A stretch of 64,000 nt of DNA from Arthrobacter sp. NicSoilB8 (GTDB lineage Bacteria > Actinomycetota > Actinomycetes > Actinomycetales > Micrococcaceae): positions 1,798,001 through 1,862,000 of the forward strand of contig NZ_AP024655.1 of the NCBI RefSeq assembly GCF_019977355.1, written 5' to 3'. The position numbers were made by a program, and so were the translations under genes. The notes below the pieces were generated by a model, which did no database searches, had not been told where the DNA came from, and saw only the letters and a program-made list of their open reading frames with translations. Of the stretch, positions 25,416 to 35,192 are shown piece after piece; the first letter of the stretch is position 1; every line of letters starts with the position of its first letter.

Positions 25416-25678
25416 GCCGCCGACGCAATGGTCTGGACGCGGCGCCCGAAAGGGGTCCGCGAGGAAAACCGTGAGACAATGGTTGCCGAGACCCGGTTGG
25501 GTCCGTGTATCAAGTGCCGTAATGAACCTTGGAAACAGGGAACATTAAGGCCACTCCAGCAGTTCTACTAAGTGGCTCTGCTGGTCGTGGTTGCACCTGA
25601 TGTCGAACACGGACTTGACAGGGTCATAGTGGTGTTGCCCGTATGGCGATCCGCAGACCGCAGCTAGAAAGGTTTTCA

Positions 25679-27016
<1,338 letters not shown>

Positions 27017-27049
27017 TCCCGGAGCTGGCGCAGACCGAACGCAGTTTCA

Positions 27050-27116
27050 AGCAACGCGGGGTCACTTCCCGCCCATCCTCAACGGAGGAATGGGCCGGAA
27101 ATGACCCCGCGTTGCT
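27050..27116. repeat. Dispersed palindrome family 1, copy 1 (also likely sigA terminator)
   Basis: Arms start AGCAACGCGGGGTCA and end TGACCCCGCGTTGCT, with two mismatches and one indel along the stem. It is 34 bp after the sigA stop, so it can act as a terminator. The same palindrome, perfect, occurs at 42196-42262. Confidence 0.82.
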
Positions 27117-27171
27117 GTTGCTGGAGAACCTTGGGTTTCATGAATTGGGCTTAGCGAATTGGGCTTAACGA

Positions 27172-27203
27172 ACCAGGGCCCCTCCGAATGGAGGGGCCCT
27201 GGT
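27172..27203 (-). terminator. Perfect 14-bp hairpin terminator of the DUF7455 gene
   Basis: Arms 27172-27185 and 27190-27203 around GAAT. It lies 56 bp beyond the DUF7455 stop on the minus strand. Confidence 0.8.
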
Positions 27204-27258
27204 GCAGTGGTCTCAGGTCGCCCGGACCCGGTGGGAGCCGAGCTGGAACCGGTGTGGT

Positions 27259-27480
27259 CTAGTCGACCGGAACCGGGGCCTTCTCGTGAAGGCGGTCAGT
27301 CTCGTCATGCCAGTCTGAGCTGAGCGGCTTGAGTGTCGGCTCTACGGCGCGTGCGTGGTGGCCGCAGAAAAGAAGCTCACCGCCGGAGGCACCGAGAACA
27401 ACCCGGACGTATGCCTGTGCTCCGCAACGATCGCACCGGTCTGCGGCGGTCAGTGTGCGGTCCGCAACTGCTGTTGTCAT
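27259..27480 (-). CDS. DUF7455 zinc-ribbon-like small protein
   Basis: A 73-residue protein with CDRCGAQ in the middle and FCGHHA about 20 residues later. The C-x2-C plus C-x-HH arrangement predicts one bound zinc. The family is conserved beside sigA and topoisomerase IV genes in actinobacteria and has no known role. The ATG at 27480 has AAGGAGG upstream; a longer frame reaching 27543 is not supported. Confidence 0.88.
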   Translation of the reverse strand: MTTAVADRTLTAADRCDRCGAQAYVRVVLGASGGELLFCGHHARAVEPTLKPLSSDWHDETDRLHEKAPVPVD

Positions 27481-27730
27481 GTTCGGCCTCCTTAGTAGAT
27501 CGGTATACCTATATAACCAGCATTCGGGGCCAAACCATCGCATGGATGGCCCACTTTCGCTGTCCGCGTATCACGTCTCAGTAACGGCGGGCGGCCGAAG
27601 AGTCCCCGCGGGGAGTGGCAAACCGGGGAGGACCCGGAGTCCGACTAACCTAGGAAGAGCGTTAATACTGTGACGGCCCGCCTGTGCACGCTGCCGGGGC
27701 CGTCCCGATCCTGTAAGGAGTTCACGACCC

Positions 27731-29839
27731 GTGGCACCCAGTTCTGATTACACCGCCCGGCACCTCTCCGTGCTGGAGGGCCTCGAGGCCGTCCGCAAGC
27801 GCCCGGGCATGTACATCGGCTCCACGGACTCCCGCGGACTCATGCACTGCCTCTGGGAAATCATCGACAACTCCGTCGACGAGGCCCTCGCCGGGTTCGG
27901 CCATGACATCAAGATCATCCTGCACGCCGACAACTCCGTGGAGATCCACGACGACGGCCGCGGCATCCCCGTGGACGTCGAACCGAAAACCGGGCTGACC
28001 GGCGTCGAGGTGGTTTTCACCAAACTGCACGCCGGCGGAAAGTTCGGCGGCGGCTCGTACACGGCCTCGGGCGGCCTGCACGGCGTGGGTGCCTCCGTGG
28101 TCAACGCCCTCTCGGCCCGCCTCGACGTCGAGGTGGACCGCGGCGGCAAGACCTACAAGATGTCCTTCCGGCGGGGTGAGCCCGGCCGCTTCAAGGATCC
28201 GGGCACCAAGCCGGACCCGGCCTCCATCTTCGAACCGTTCGTTGACGGCTCCGTGCTCGACGTGATCGGCAAGGCCAAGCGCGGCGTCACGGGAACCCGG
28301 ATCCGCTACTGGGCGGACCGGCAGATTTTCACGCCCGACGCCAAGTTTTCCTACGATGATCTCGCCGCGCGTGCCCGCCAGACCTCGTTCCTGGTCCCCG
28401 GGCTCAAGCTCACGGTCCGGGATGAACGCCGGGTTGCCGGCACGCCGGGGGAATCGGGCCCGCATGAGGAGGTGTTCCACCACGACGGCGGCATCTCCGA
28501 GTTCGTCGAATTCCTTGCCGCAGATCCTGCCGTCACGGACATCTGGCGCCTGCACGGCGCCGGGAAGTTTAAGGAGACCGTGCCCGTGCTCGACGAGAAG
28601 GGCCACAGCCACCTCGCCGAAGTCGAACGCGACTGCGAGGTCGACGTCGCCCTGCGCTGGGGGATCGGCTACGACAGCACGGTCCGCAGCTTCGTCAACA
28701 TCATCGCCACGCCCAAGGGCGGCACCCACCAGTCCGGCTTCGAGCAGGCCCTGCTCAAGACCTTCCGCAAGGCCGTGGAAACCAACGCCCGCAAGCTCAA
28801 GGCCGGCAACGACAAGATCGAAAAGGATGACATCTTCGCCGGGCTGACCGCGGTCCTGACCGTCCGGCTCGCGGAGCCCCAGTTCGAGGGCCAGACCAAG
28901 GAAATCCTGGGCACCTCCGCCGTGCGGGCCATTGTGGCCAAGGTGGTGGAACACGAGATCAACGCCAAACTGACCTCGTCACACCGCAACGACAAGGCCC
29001 AGTCCGCGCTGCTGCTGGAAAAGGTCGTCAGCGAGATGAAGTCCCGCATCTCGGCGCGCGTCCACAAGGAAACCCAGCGCCGCAAGAATGCGCTGGAAAC
29101 GTCCTCCATGCCCACCAAGCTCGCCGACTGCCGCACCGACGATGTCGGCCGCTCCGAACTGTTCATCGTCGAAGGTGACTCCGCCCTTGGGACCGCCAAG
29201 CTGGCGAGGTCCTCCGACTTCCAGGCGCTCCTGCCGATCCGCGGCAAGATCCTCAACGTCCAGAAGGCCTCCGTGGGGGACATGCTCTCCAACGCCGAGT
29301 GCGCGGCCCTGATCCAGGTGGTGGGAGCCGGCTCGGGCCGGACGTTCGACATCAGCGCCGCCCGGTACGGCAAGGTGATCCTCATGACCGACGCCGACGT
29401 CGACGGCGCCCACATCCGGACACTGCTCCTGACGCTTTTCTTCCGTTACATGCGTCCGATGATCGACGAGGGCCGCGTTTACGCCGCCGTCCCGCCGCTG
29501 CACCGTGTGGAGGTCATTAACGCCGGCCAGAAGGCCAACGAGATGATCTACACGTACTCCGAGGCTGAGCTCCACGTCCTGCTGGCGCGGCTGGCCAAGG
29601 AGGGCAAGCGCTACAAGGAACCGATCCAGCGCTACAAGGGGCTGGGCGAGATGGATGCCGAGCAGCTGGCCGAAACCACCATGGACCCGCGGCACCGCAC
29701 GCTCCGCAAGGTCGGGATCGAAAACGCCAAGCAGGCCGAGGACACCTTCGACCTCCTCATGGGCTCCGACGTGGCGCCGCGCAAGGACTTCATCATTGCG
29801 GGCGCCGCAAGCCTGGACCGGGAGCGCATCGACGCCTGA
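27731..29839 (+). CDS. parE: DNA topoisomerase IV subunit B (GyrB/ParE type)
   Basis: ATPase subunit of a type IIA topoisomerase. 702 residues. GHKL ATP-site motifs are EIIDNSVDEALAGFG, DDGRGIPVD and GGLHGVGASVVNALS; the TOPRIM domain has EGDSALG and DADVDGAHI, and the C-terminus has the conserved RYKGLGEMDAEQL. The protein lies beside sigA rather than at recF/oriC, and its partner subunit is at 43073-45619, so I call it ParE rather than GyrB; sequence alone does not fully separate the two. The GTG start at 27731 follows AAGGAG ten bases upstream. Confidence 0.93.
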   Translation: MAPSSDYTARHLSVLEGLEAVRKRPGMYIGSTDSRGLMHCLWEIIDNSVDEALAGFGHDIKIILHADNSVEIHDDGRGIPVDVEPKTGLTGVEVVFTKLHAGGKFGGGSYTASGGLHGVGASVVNALSARLDVEVDRGGKTYKMSFRRGEPGRFKDPGTKPDPASIFEPFVDGSVLDVIGKAKRGVTGTRIRYWADRQIFTPDAKFSYDDLAARARQTSFLVPGLKLTVRDERRVAGTPGESGPHEEVFHHDGGISEFVEFLAADPAVTDIWRLHGAGKFKETVPVLDEKGHSHLAEVERDCEVDVALRWGIGYDSTVRSFVNIIATPKGGTHQSGFEQALLKTFRKAVETNARKLKAGNDKIEKDDIFAGLTAVLTVRLAEPQFEGQTKEILGTSAVRAIVAKVVEHEINAKLTSSHRNDKAQSALLLEKVVSEMKSRISARVHKETQRRKNALETSSMPTKLADCRTDDVGRSELFIVEGDSALGTAKLARSSDFQALLPIRGKILNVQKASVGDMLSNAECAALIQVVGAGSGRTFDISAARYGKVILMTDADVDGAHIRTLLLTLFFRYMRPMIDEGRVYAAVPPLHRVEVINAGQKANEMIYTYSEAELHVLLARLAKEGKRYKEPIQRYKGLGEMDAEQLAETTMDPRHRTLRKVGIENAKQAEDTFDLLMGSDVAPRKDFIIAGAASLDRERIDA

Positions 29840-29844
29840 CACCC

Positions 29845-29899
29845 GGCGGCGGACGGTCCGGGCGACGGGATGATGTCCCGTCTCGGCCGTCCCGCCGCC
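29845..29899 (+). terminator. Hairpin terminator after parE
   Basis: Outer stem GGCGGCGG/CCGCCGCC and inner stem GACGGGA/TCCCGTC around TGATG, beginning five bases after the parE stop codon. Confidence 0.65.
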
Positions 29900-30007
29900 A
29901 CCGGGGTCTCCCAACCTTCGCCCAAGGTGTATCCGATAGCGTCATCTCACCGATGTGGGCAATGACGCCCGGACTCGGATTCCGCAGCCGAAATCCAGGA
30001 GATCCCT

Positions 30008-31552
30008 ATGAAGCAACGCCGGAATATCCGCCGTGCGGCCATCGCCGCCTCGATCGGATTGGCGGCCAGCCTTGCGCCGCCCGCACTCGCTGACAACGGA
30101 ACAAACACGGCACCACTGCGTGCGGCTGTGTCGGCGACGAACATCATGAAGCATCTCGCAGCCCTCCAGGCGGTCGCAGACGCGAACGATGGCACCCGAG
30201 CGGCGAGCACTCCGGGCTACGAAGCCTCCGCCCGGTACATCGAGGACAAGCTGCGGGCCGCCGGATACACCCCGGTCCGCCAGACCTTTCCCTACGACCG
30301 GTACGAGACCGTCTCGGCGTCGTTGGAACGTCTGGCGCCGTCTCCGAAAAGCTACGGCTATGACGCCCCGGACGGCTTCCTGGACATGACCTACTCCGGT
30401 TCCGGCAACGTCACGGCCCCCCTGGCTGCCGTCGACCTCAATCTGACCGGCGACCGGGCATCCACGAGCGGCTGCGAGGCATCCGATTTTGGCGGGTTTA
30501 CTGCCGGCAGCATCGCGTTGATCCAGCGCGGCACCTGTAGCTTCCGGATCAAGGCGGACAACGCCGCGGCGGCCGGGGCAGCCGGCGTCATCATCTTCAA
30601 CCAGGGCAATGTGGACCCGGGCGACGAGCGTTTCGAACTTTTCGCCGGCACACTCGGGGCCCCTCAGGCCGGCATTCCTGTGGTCAGCACAAGCTTCGCC
30701 ACCGGCGCCGAACTCGCCGGGCTGACTGGCGTGAGCATGCACCTCTCGGTGAACGCCACCGTCACCTCGCTGACGTCTTTCAACATTCTGGCCGACACCG
30801 GCGGACGGTCCGACCGCACCGTCGTTGTGGGAGCGCACCTGGACTCTGTGCCTGAAGGGCCCGGCATCAACGACAACGGCACCGGTACTGCCTCCATCCT
30901 CGAGACGGCGATCCACCTGAAGGCGACCGGGCAGACCCCGGTCAACAGGGTCCGTTTCGCCTTCTGGGGAGGCGAGGAGCCGGGACTCATCGGCTCCGAC
31001 TACTATGTGTCCCAGCTGACGTCGAGCCAGATCAAGGGGCACTCCGTCAACCTCAACTTCGACATGGTCGGCTCGCCGAACTTCGTACGGTTCGTCTACG
31101 ACGGCGACGGTTCCTCGTTCGGCACGAAGGGCCCCAACGGCTCCGCGCTCGTCGAGAAGGTCTTCCTGGACTACTTCAAGTCCCAGAACCTGCCGACTGC
31201 GCCGACGGAGTTCGACGGGCGCTCGGACTACTCCGGCTTCATCGACAACGGGATTCCGGCGGGCGGCCTGTTCACCGGCGCTGAGGGGCTGAAGACAGCA
31301 GACGAGGCGGCGGTATTCGGCGGGACCGCGGGCGTTCCCTATGACGCCTGCTACCACGCGGCCTGCGACGCCCTCGACACAGCGGACGACAACGACAACG
31401 TCAACACCACTGTGCTGGAGCAGATGGCCGACGCGATTGCCCACTCCACCCTGACCTTTGCCATGACCACCTCGGCGATCAACGGAACCTCCAAGGGCAA
31501 CGGCTCCGGCAGCGCTGACCTTCAATACAAGGCCAGCAAGCTGCTGAAGTAG
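30008..31552 (+). CDS. Secreted M28 family aminopeptidase with PA domain
   Basis: Extracellular zinc aminopeptidase. The N-terminus (MKQRRNIRRAAIAASIGLAAS, then LAPPALA-DN) is a Sec signal peptide with cleavage near residue 28. A protease-associated domain occupies about residues 140-250 (GSIALIQRGTCSFRIKADNAAAAGAAGVIIFNQG). M28 metal ligands follow: H277 in GAHLDSVPEG, Asp in NDNGTG, the Glu pair in FWGGEEPGLIG, Asp in NFDMVGS and a late His in ACYHAACD. 514 residues, similar in order to Streptomyces secreted aminopeptidases. The ATG has AGGAG seven bases upstream. Confidence 0.93.
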   Translation: MKQRRNIRRAAIAASIGLAASLAPPALADNGTNTAPLRAAVSATNIMKHLAALQAVADANDGTRAASTPGYEASARYIEDKLRAAGYTPVRQTFPYDRYETVSASLERLAPSPKSYGYDAPDGFLDMTYSGSGNVTAPLAAVDLNLTGDRASTSGCEASDFGGFTAGSIALIQRGTCSFRIKADNAAAAGAAGVIIFNQGNVDPGDERFELFAGTLGAPQAGIPVVSTSFATGAELAGLTGVSMHLSVNATVTSLTSFNILADTGGRSDRTVVVGAHLDSVPEGPGINDNGTGTASILETAIHLKATGQTPVNRVRFAFWGGEEPGLIGSDYYVSQLTSSQIKGHSVNLNFDMVGSPNFVRFVYDGDGSSFGTKGPNGSALVEKVFLDYFKSQNLPTAPTEFDGRSDYSGFIDNGIPAGGLFTGAEGLKTADEAAVFGGTAGVPYDACYHAACDALDTADDNDNVNTTVLEQMADAIAHSTLTFAMTTSAINGTSKGNGSGSADLQYKASKLLK

Positions 31553-31553
31553 C

Positions 31554-31601
31554 CGCGTGCTGAAATATTCGCGTGCTGAAGTGACCGCGTGTTGAAGAAC
31601 C
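31554..31601. repeat. 16-bp imperfect tandem repeat, 3 copies
   Basis: CGCGTG(C/T)TGAA recurs at 31554, 31570 and 31586 directly after the M28 stop codon. Non-coding. A different 16-bp repeat occurs at 53942. Confidence 0.6.
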
Positions 31602-31710
31602 GCACGAACAGCTCCACCCGGACCGCTTCGCCCGTCGTCAGGCGGGGCGGCCCGGTGCCTGAGCAGGAGGATGTGTCAGCGCTGGCAGCATGGGTGCGGA
31701 AGCGACCGGC

Positions 31711-32700
31711 TCAGCCGAGCAGCCCCGGAACCAGCAGCAGGGCCGTCGGCAGGGCCAGCAGCAGGACGCAGGCTGCCAGGACGGCGGCGCGCAGCGCTTC
31801 GGGGAGCGGCGGCTGAGGCGAGAGCAGGCGGCTGACGCGGGACGCCGTCGTGCCCGCCGAGCCGGTGCCCCCGGTGGCGCCGGGCTGGCCGGGGTCCGCG
31901 TCGGGCAGGCCGGGCTCGCCGAACGCCAGGCGCGCCGTCGGGGCAGCCGGGGAACCGCTGGCAACAATGGCGATCGCCCGGATGAGGGTGGCCTTGCTTT
32001 CCGTTTTGAGTGCGACGTCGTCCGCCAGCATCTCGATCAGGGAGTTGACCGACTCCTGCGCCAGCCTGGTGGTGGGGAGCCATGGCAGGGCCTGGCGCCA
32101 CGCGGCAAAGGCCCACAGCAGGAGGTGGTGGCGCTGGCTCAGGTGGGCGTTCTCGTGAATGAGCACCGCGCGCAGTTCATCGGGTTCCAGCGCGGCCATG
32201 AGTCCGTCGGAGAGTACCGTCACGGAGCGTGCGCCGCCGGGCAGGCAGTAGGCCACGGGCGAGTCAACGTTCAGGACCACGGTTCCCGGGCCGTCGGCGG
32301 ACGGCGAGGCGAGCAGGTCCAGCAGTTCGCGGTGGCGCCGGCGCTGGCGCTGGATCTTGTAGTACGTCAGCAGCAGGGTGAACACGAGGTGTGCCGTCAG
32401 GAGAGCCGCGGCCGAGAGGGCAAAGATGTGCCAGAAGCCCAGCTCGGTGGTGGGGGCATTGTTGAAGACCATCCCCGCCAAGGCCCGCAGGCCCGAGAGC
32501 AGGTTGTCCCCGACCGGTTCGAGCCCGTAGACCAGCATGGCGCCGATCATGGACAGGCCGCCGGCCAGGGCGATGGCCTGCCACAGCAGCATGGCCGTGA
32601 AGGGGGAGCGCGCCGGCCACTGGGCGCGCGAGAGGAGGATAGGCACCGGCCACGCCAGCGCTATCGCCAGGACCGCCAGAAAATATGAGGTCCAGAACAT
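31711..32700 (-). CDS. M56 family membrane metallopeptidase (BlaR1-like, no sensor domain)
   Basis: Membrane zinc protease of the BlaR1/MecR1 family. 329 residues with helices at about 2-22, 33-56, 93-113 and near the C-terminus. The cytoplasmic zinc motif HENAH is at 182-186, with the third ligand probably in EMLADDVAL. In BlaR1 this domain inactivates the BlaI repressor after sensing beta-lactams, but the outer penicillin-binding domain is absent here, so the signal must be something else. It starts 6 bp after blaI and is almost certainly cotranscribed. Confidence 0.9.
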   Translation of the reverse strand: MFWTSYFLAVLAIALAWPVPILLSRAQWPARSPFTAMLLWQAIALAGGLSMIGAMLVYGLEPVGDNLLSGLRALAGMVFNNAPTTELGFWHIFALSAAALLTAHLVFTLLLTYYKIQRQRRRHRELLDLLASPSADGPGTVVLNVDSPVAYCLPGGARSVTVLSDGLMAALEPDELRAVLIHENAHLSQRHHLLLWAFAAWRQALPWLPTTRLAQESVNSLIEMLADDVALKTESKATLIRAIAIVASGSPAAPTARLAFGEPGLPDADPGQPGATGGTGSAGTTASRVSRLLSPQPPLPEALRAAVLAACVLLLALPTALLLVPGLLG

Positions 32701-32706
32701 CGGGCG

Positions 32707-33093
32707 CTAGCTGCGGCCCAACAGCTTGCGCAGGGTTTCTGCCTCGTTGTCCGTGACGGAACCAATGAACCGGGCCAGTACGGCCTCTCGATCCGGTGCG
32801 GAGCCGAGGACCTCGTGCATGAGTTCCGCGGTGTGGTCCGCGCGGCTGGAGACGGCCTGGTAGCGGTGCGGGCGGGTGCCGCGTTCGCGCTCCACCAGGC
32901 CCTTGCGCTCGAGGCGCGAGAGTACGGTCAGCACAGTGGTGACCGCGAGGTCCTTGCCCTCGTGACCGGCCGTGCCGTCCTGGGGGCTGGTGCTCTGCGC
33001 GAGGAGATCCCGCAGCGTATTGGCCGTCGCAGCTTCTTGGCCCGCCCAGAGCAGGTCCATCACTGCCCGTTCCAGTTCACCGAGACTTGCCAT
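32707..33093 (-). CDS. BlaI/MecI/CopY family repressor
   Basis: A 128-residue winged-helix repressor. LGELERAVMDLLW is the family's opening helix and VTTVLTVLSRLERKGLVERERGTRPHRYQAV is the recognition helix and wing; the C-terminal helix (DREAVLARFIGSVTDNEAETLRKLL) dimerises. The ATG at 33093 (MASLGELE) is preferred to the one three codons earlier because AAGGA lies eight bases before it. It forms a pair with the M56 protease and faces the cytochrome bd operon. The motif TTCTAC-N5-GTAGAA lies 116 bp upstream and twice before cydA, which suggests autoregulation and control of cyd. Confidence 0.93.
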   Translation of the reverse strand: MASLGELERAVMDLLWAGQEAATANTLRDLLAQSTSPQDGTAGHEGKDLAVTTVLTVLSRLERKGLVERERGTRPHRYQAVSSRADHTAELMHEVLGSAPDREAVLARFIGSVTDNEAETLRKLLGRS

Positions 33094-33208
33094 TGCGTAC
33101 ATCCTTCTTCGACTGCCGCGCCGGCGTCATGCTGGGCAAATGCTGGTGCCTGCCGGGGCGGTGTATGTGAATACTTCAGTTACAAATTTACCGCGTTTTG
33201 CGCATTCT

Positions 33209-33225
33209 TTCTACATGAAGTAGAA
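33209..33225. promoter_or_regulatory. BlaI-type operator candidate, site A
   Basis: TTCTAC-ATGAA-GTAGAA, a perfect 6-5-6 palindrome 116 bp upstream of the blaI start. On the blaI strand TAGAAA inside it could serve as a -10. Confidence 0.7.
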
Positions 33226-33260
33226 CACGGCCACCCGGCGTGTCGCCCGGCCTGCCGGCC

Positions 33261-33352
33261 GGCGGTCCTGCGGCCCGTGGCGCGGCGGTCCTGCGGCCCG
33301 TGGCGCGGCGGTCCTGCGGCCCGTGACGCGGCGGTCCTGCGGCCCGCGGGGC
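33261..33352. repeat. 23-bp tandem repeat, 4 copies
   Basis: Units start at 33261, 33284, 33307 and 33330 with GGCGGTCCTGCGGCCCGTGG; copies 1 and 2 are identical and copy 4 diverges at its end. The array sits between operator A and operators B/C and would change their distance if copy number varied. Confidence 0.88.
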
Positions 33353-33433
33353 GGCCGCCCGTGACGGGCTGCCCGGGCGCGGACAGGGGTTGTCCGGCCC
33401 ATTGCGGGGTGTGACGCGCCATGGGAGTCTGGG

Positions 33434-33463
33434 TTACGGAGTGACGCCGATGTGTTCTACACT
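33434..33463 (+). promoter_or_regulatory. Candidate cydA promoter
   Basis: -35 TTACGG (33434-33439) and -10 TACACT (33458-33463), spacer 18 bp. The -10 lies inside operator site B, so a bound repressor would block it. Confidence 0.5.
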
Positions 33464-33471
33464 CTGTAGAA
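33455..33471. promoter_or_regulatory. BlaI-type operator candidate, site B
   Basis: TTCTAC-ACTCT-GTAGAA. The same arms and spacing as site A, extended to 7-bp arms (TTCTACA/TGTAGAA). The inner CTACA/TGTAG resembles the ACA/TGT core of published BlaI operators. Confidence 0.72.
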
Positions 33472-33478
33472 GTTGTAC

Positions 33479-33495
33479 TTCTACGCCGCGTAGAA
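33479..33495. promoter_or_regulatory. BlaI-type operator candidate, site C
   Basis: TTCTAC-GCCGC-GTAGAA, extended to perfect 9-bp arms (33477-33485 and 33489-33497). Centre 24 bp from site B. The right half of B and left half of C also pair with each other. It ends 32 bp before the cydA start codon. Confidence 0.72.
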
Positions 33496-33527
33496 GTTGC
33501 TCGAGCCTAGCAAAAGTAGGGACTGCC

Positions 33528-35129
33528 TTGGACGCCTTGGAAATCGCACGCTGGCAATTCGGAATCACCACGGTCTACCACTTCATGATGGTGCCCCTCA
33601 CGATCGGCCTCGGGCTGGTGGTGGCGGTGATCCAGACGCTCTGGTACCGCACCGGCAAGCCGGAGTATCTCCGGATGACCAAGTTCTGGGGCAAGCTCTT
33701 CCTGATCAACTTCATCATGGGTGTCGCCACCGGAATTGTGCAGGAGTTCCAGTTCGGCATGGCCTGGAGCGAATACAGCCGCTTCGTCGGGGACGTGTTC
33801 GGCGCCCCGCTGGCCATGGAAGCGCTCCTGGCCTTCTTCGTGGAGTCGACGTTCCTGGGGCTGTGGATCTTCGGCTGGAAGCAGCTCAAGCCCGGCCTTC
33901 ACCTGGCCTGCCTCTGGATCGCCGTGATCGGCTCGGTCTTCTCGGCCTACTTCATCATCGTGGCCAACAGCTGGATGCAGCACCCCGTCGGGGTCGAAAT
34001 GGTCAACGGCCGGCCCGTCATGACCGACGCCTGGGCCGTCTTCACCAACAACACCGCCCTCGTCGCCGTGCCGCACACGCTCTTCGGCGCCCTCGCGGTC
34101 GCCGGGGCCTTCCTGCTCGGCATCGCCTGGTACCACCTGTGGCGCCGCCGCCACGACGGCATCGACACGGTCGGGGCCGACGGCAAGGTGATCCCCGGCG
34201 AGGCCGCCGGCATCCCCGGACGGGACCGCAACGACCACACCGTCTGGATCCGTTCGCTCCGGATCGGCGCCGTCGTCGCCATGATTTCCTTCGCGGGCAC
34301 CGCCGTCACCGGGGACCTGCAGGGCAAACTCATGTTCGAACAGCAGCCCATGAAGATGGCCGCCGCCGAGGCAGCCTGCCACGACGGCACCGGCTTCTCC
34401 GTCCTCAGCGTCGGCAACGTCGGCTCCAAGAACTGCAACGACATCGTGGCCGTCATCGAGGTCCCCGGCATCCTGTCCTTCCTGGCCAAAGGCGACTTCA
34501 GCACCGAGGTGAAGGGTGTCAACAGCCTGCTGGACGAATACCAGGCCAAGTACGGCACCACCCTGCCGGACAACCCCATCTACGGAGACCGCGCCGGCCA
34601 GCAAATCCAGTACGTGCCGGTCATGGAAGTCACCTACTGGGGCTTCCGGATGATGATCGGCTTCGGCGGGCTGGCCGCCCTCGCAGCCCTCGTGGCGCTT
34701 TGGGCCACGCGCAAGGGAACCGTGCCGGCCTCCCGCGGCCTCATGCGCCTGGCGGTGTTCGGCATCCTCGCTCCGTTCGGTGCCAACGCCGCGGGCTGGA
34801 TCTTCACCGAGATGGGCCGCCAGCCGTTCGTCGTCGCCCCGAACCCGGACCCGAGCGGAATCGACCAGGTCTTCATGTTCACCGCCGCGGCCGTCTCCCC
34901 GGGCGTTTCGGCCGGGGAGATCCTGACCTCCCTCGTGGTGCTGACCGCCATTTACGCGGTGCTGCTGGTGGTGGAGGTCAGGCTCCTGGTCAAATACATC
35001 CGCGGCGGCGTCGCCTCCTCCATGCCGGAGCTCGTGCACGCCCCGGCGGACAAGTCGGGCGACGGAACGCCCCCGGGCGGAACTCCGGGCAAGCCCGACG
35101 GCGACGACGTCCTGGCCTTCGCGTACTAA
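33528..35129 (+). CDS. cydA: Cytochrome bd ubiquinol/menaquinol oxidase subunit I
   Basis: Quinol-oxidising, haem-bearing subunit of the high-affinity terminal oxidase. 533 residues, about nine membrane helices. The start MDALEIARWQFGITTVYHF places the axial haem histidine at H18, as in the family; FGWKQLKPGLH and PHTLFGALAVAGAFLLG hold further conserved histidines and GRQPFVV follows a late helix. The TTG at 33528 is chosen because it gives the conserved MDALxxARWQFG start behind GTAGGGA; longer upstream frames are not homologous. First gene of cydA-cydB-cydDC, behind two BlaI-type operators. Confidence 0.95.
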   Translation: MDALEIARWQFGITTVYHFMMVPLTIGLGLVVAVIQTLWYRTGKPEYLRMTKFWGKLFLINFIMGVATGIVQEFQFGMAWSEYSRFVGDVFGAPLAMEALLAFFVESTFLGLWIFGWKQLKPGLHLACLWIAVIGSVFSAYFIIVANSWMQHPVGVEMVNGRPVMTDAWAVFTNNTALVAVPHTLFGALAVAGAFLLGIAWYHLWRRRHDGIDTVGADGKVIPGEAAGIPGRDRNDHTVWIRSLRIGAVVAMISFAGTAVTGDLQGKLMFEQQPMKMAAAEAACHDGTGFSVLSVGNVGSKNCNDIVAVIEVPGILSFLAKGDFSTEVKGVNSLLDEYQAKYGTTLPDNPIYGDRAGQQIQYVPVMEVTYWGFRMMIGFGGLAALAALVALWATRKGTVPASRGLMRLAVFGILAPFGANAAGWIFTEMGRQPFVVAPNPDPSGIDQVFMFTAAAVSPGVSAGEILTSLVVLTAIYAVLLVVEVRLLVKYIRGGVASSMPELVHAPADKSGDGTPPGGTPGKPDGDDVLAFAY

Positions 35130-35192
35130 GCGCCCGCACAGCAACCCCACCTATTCAGCAACCCACACGAAGAAGCGCAGAGGATTCTCAGC

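Larger units (their letters stand above)
33094..33527. other. Divergent control region blaI / cydA
   Basis: 434 bp without a gene. From left to right: the blaI leader, operator site A (33209-33225), four 23-bp GC-rich tandem repeats (33261-33352), a probable cydA promoter (33434-33463), operator sites B and C (33455-33495) and the cydA ribosome binding region. Confidence 0.75.

Noticed and set aside
25561..25642. TTGACA at 25615-25620 as the sigA -35
   Set aside because: No acceptable -10 at 16-19 bp; the nearest TATGGC is 21 bp away. Left unassigned.
31589..31816. Small 75-codon open frame after the M28 gene
   Set aside because: Arg/Ser/Ala-rich product with no ribosome binding site, overlapping the 3' end of the M56 gene on the other strand.
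33507..35150. 547-codon open frame antisense to cydA
   Set aside because: cydA is certain from its motifs; the antisense frame has no homology and no ribosome binding site.
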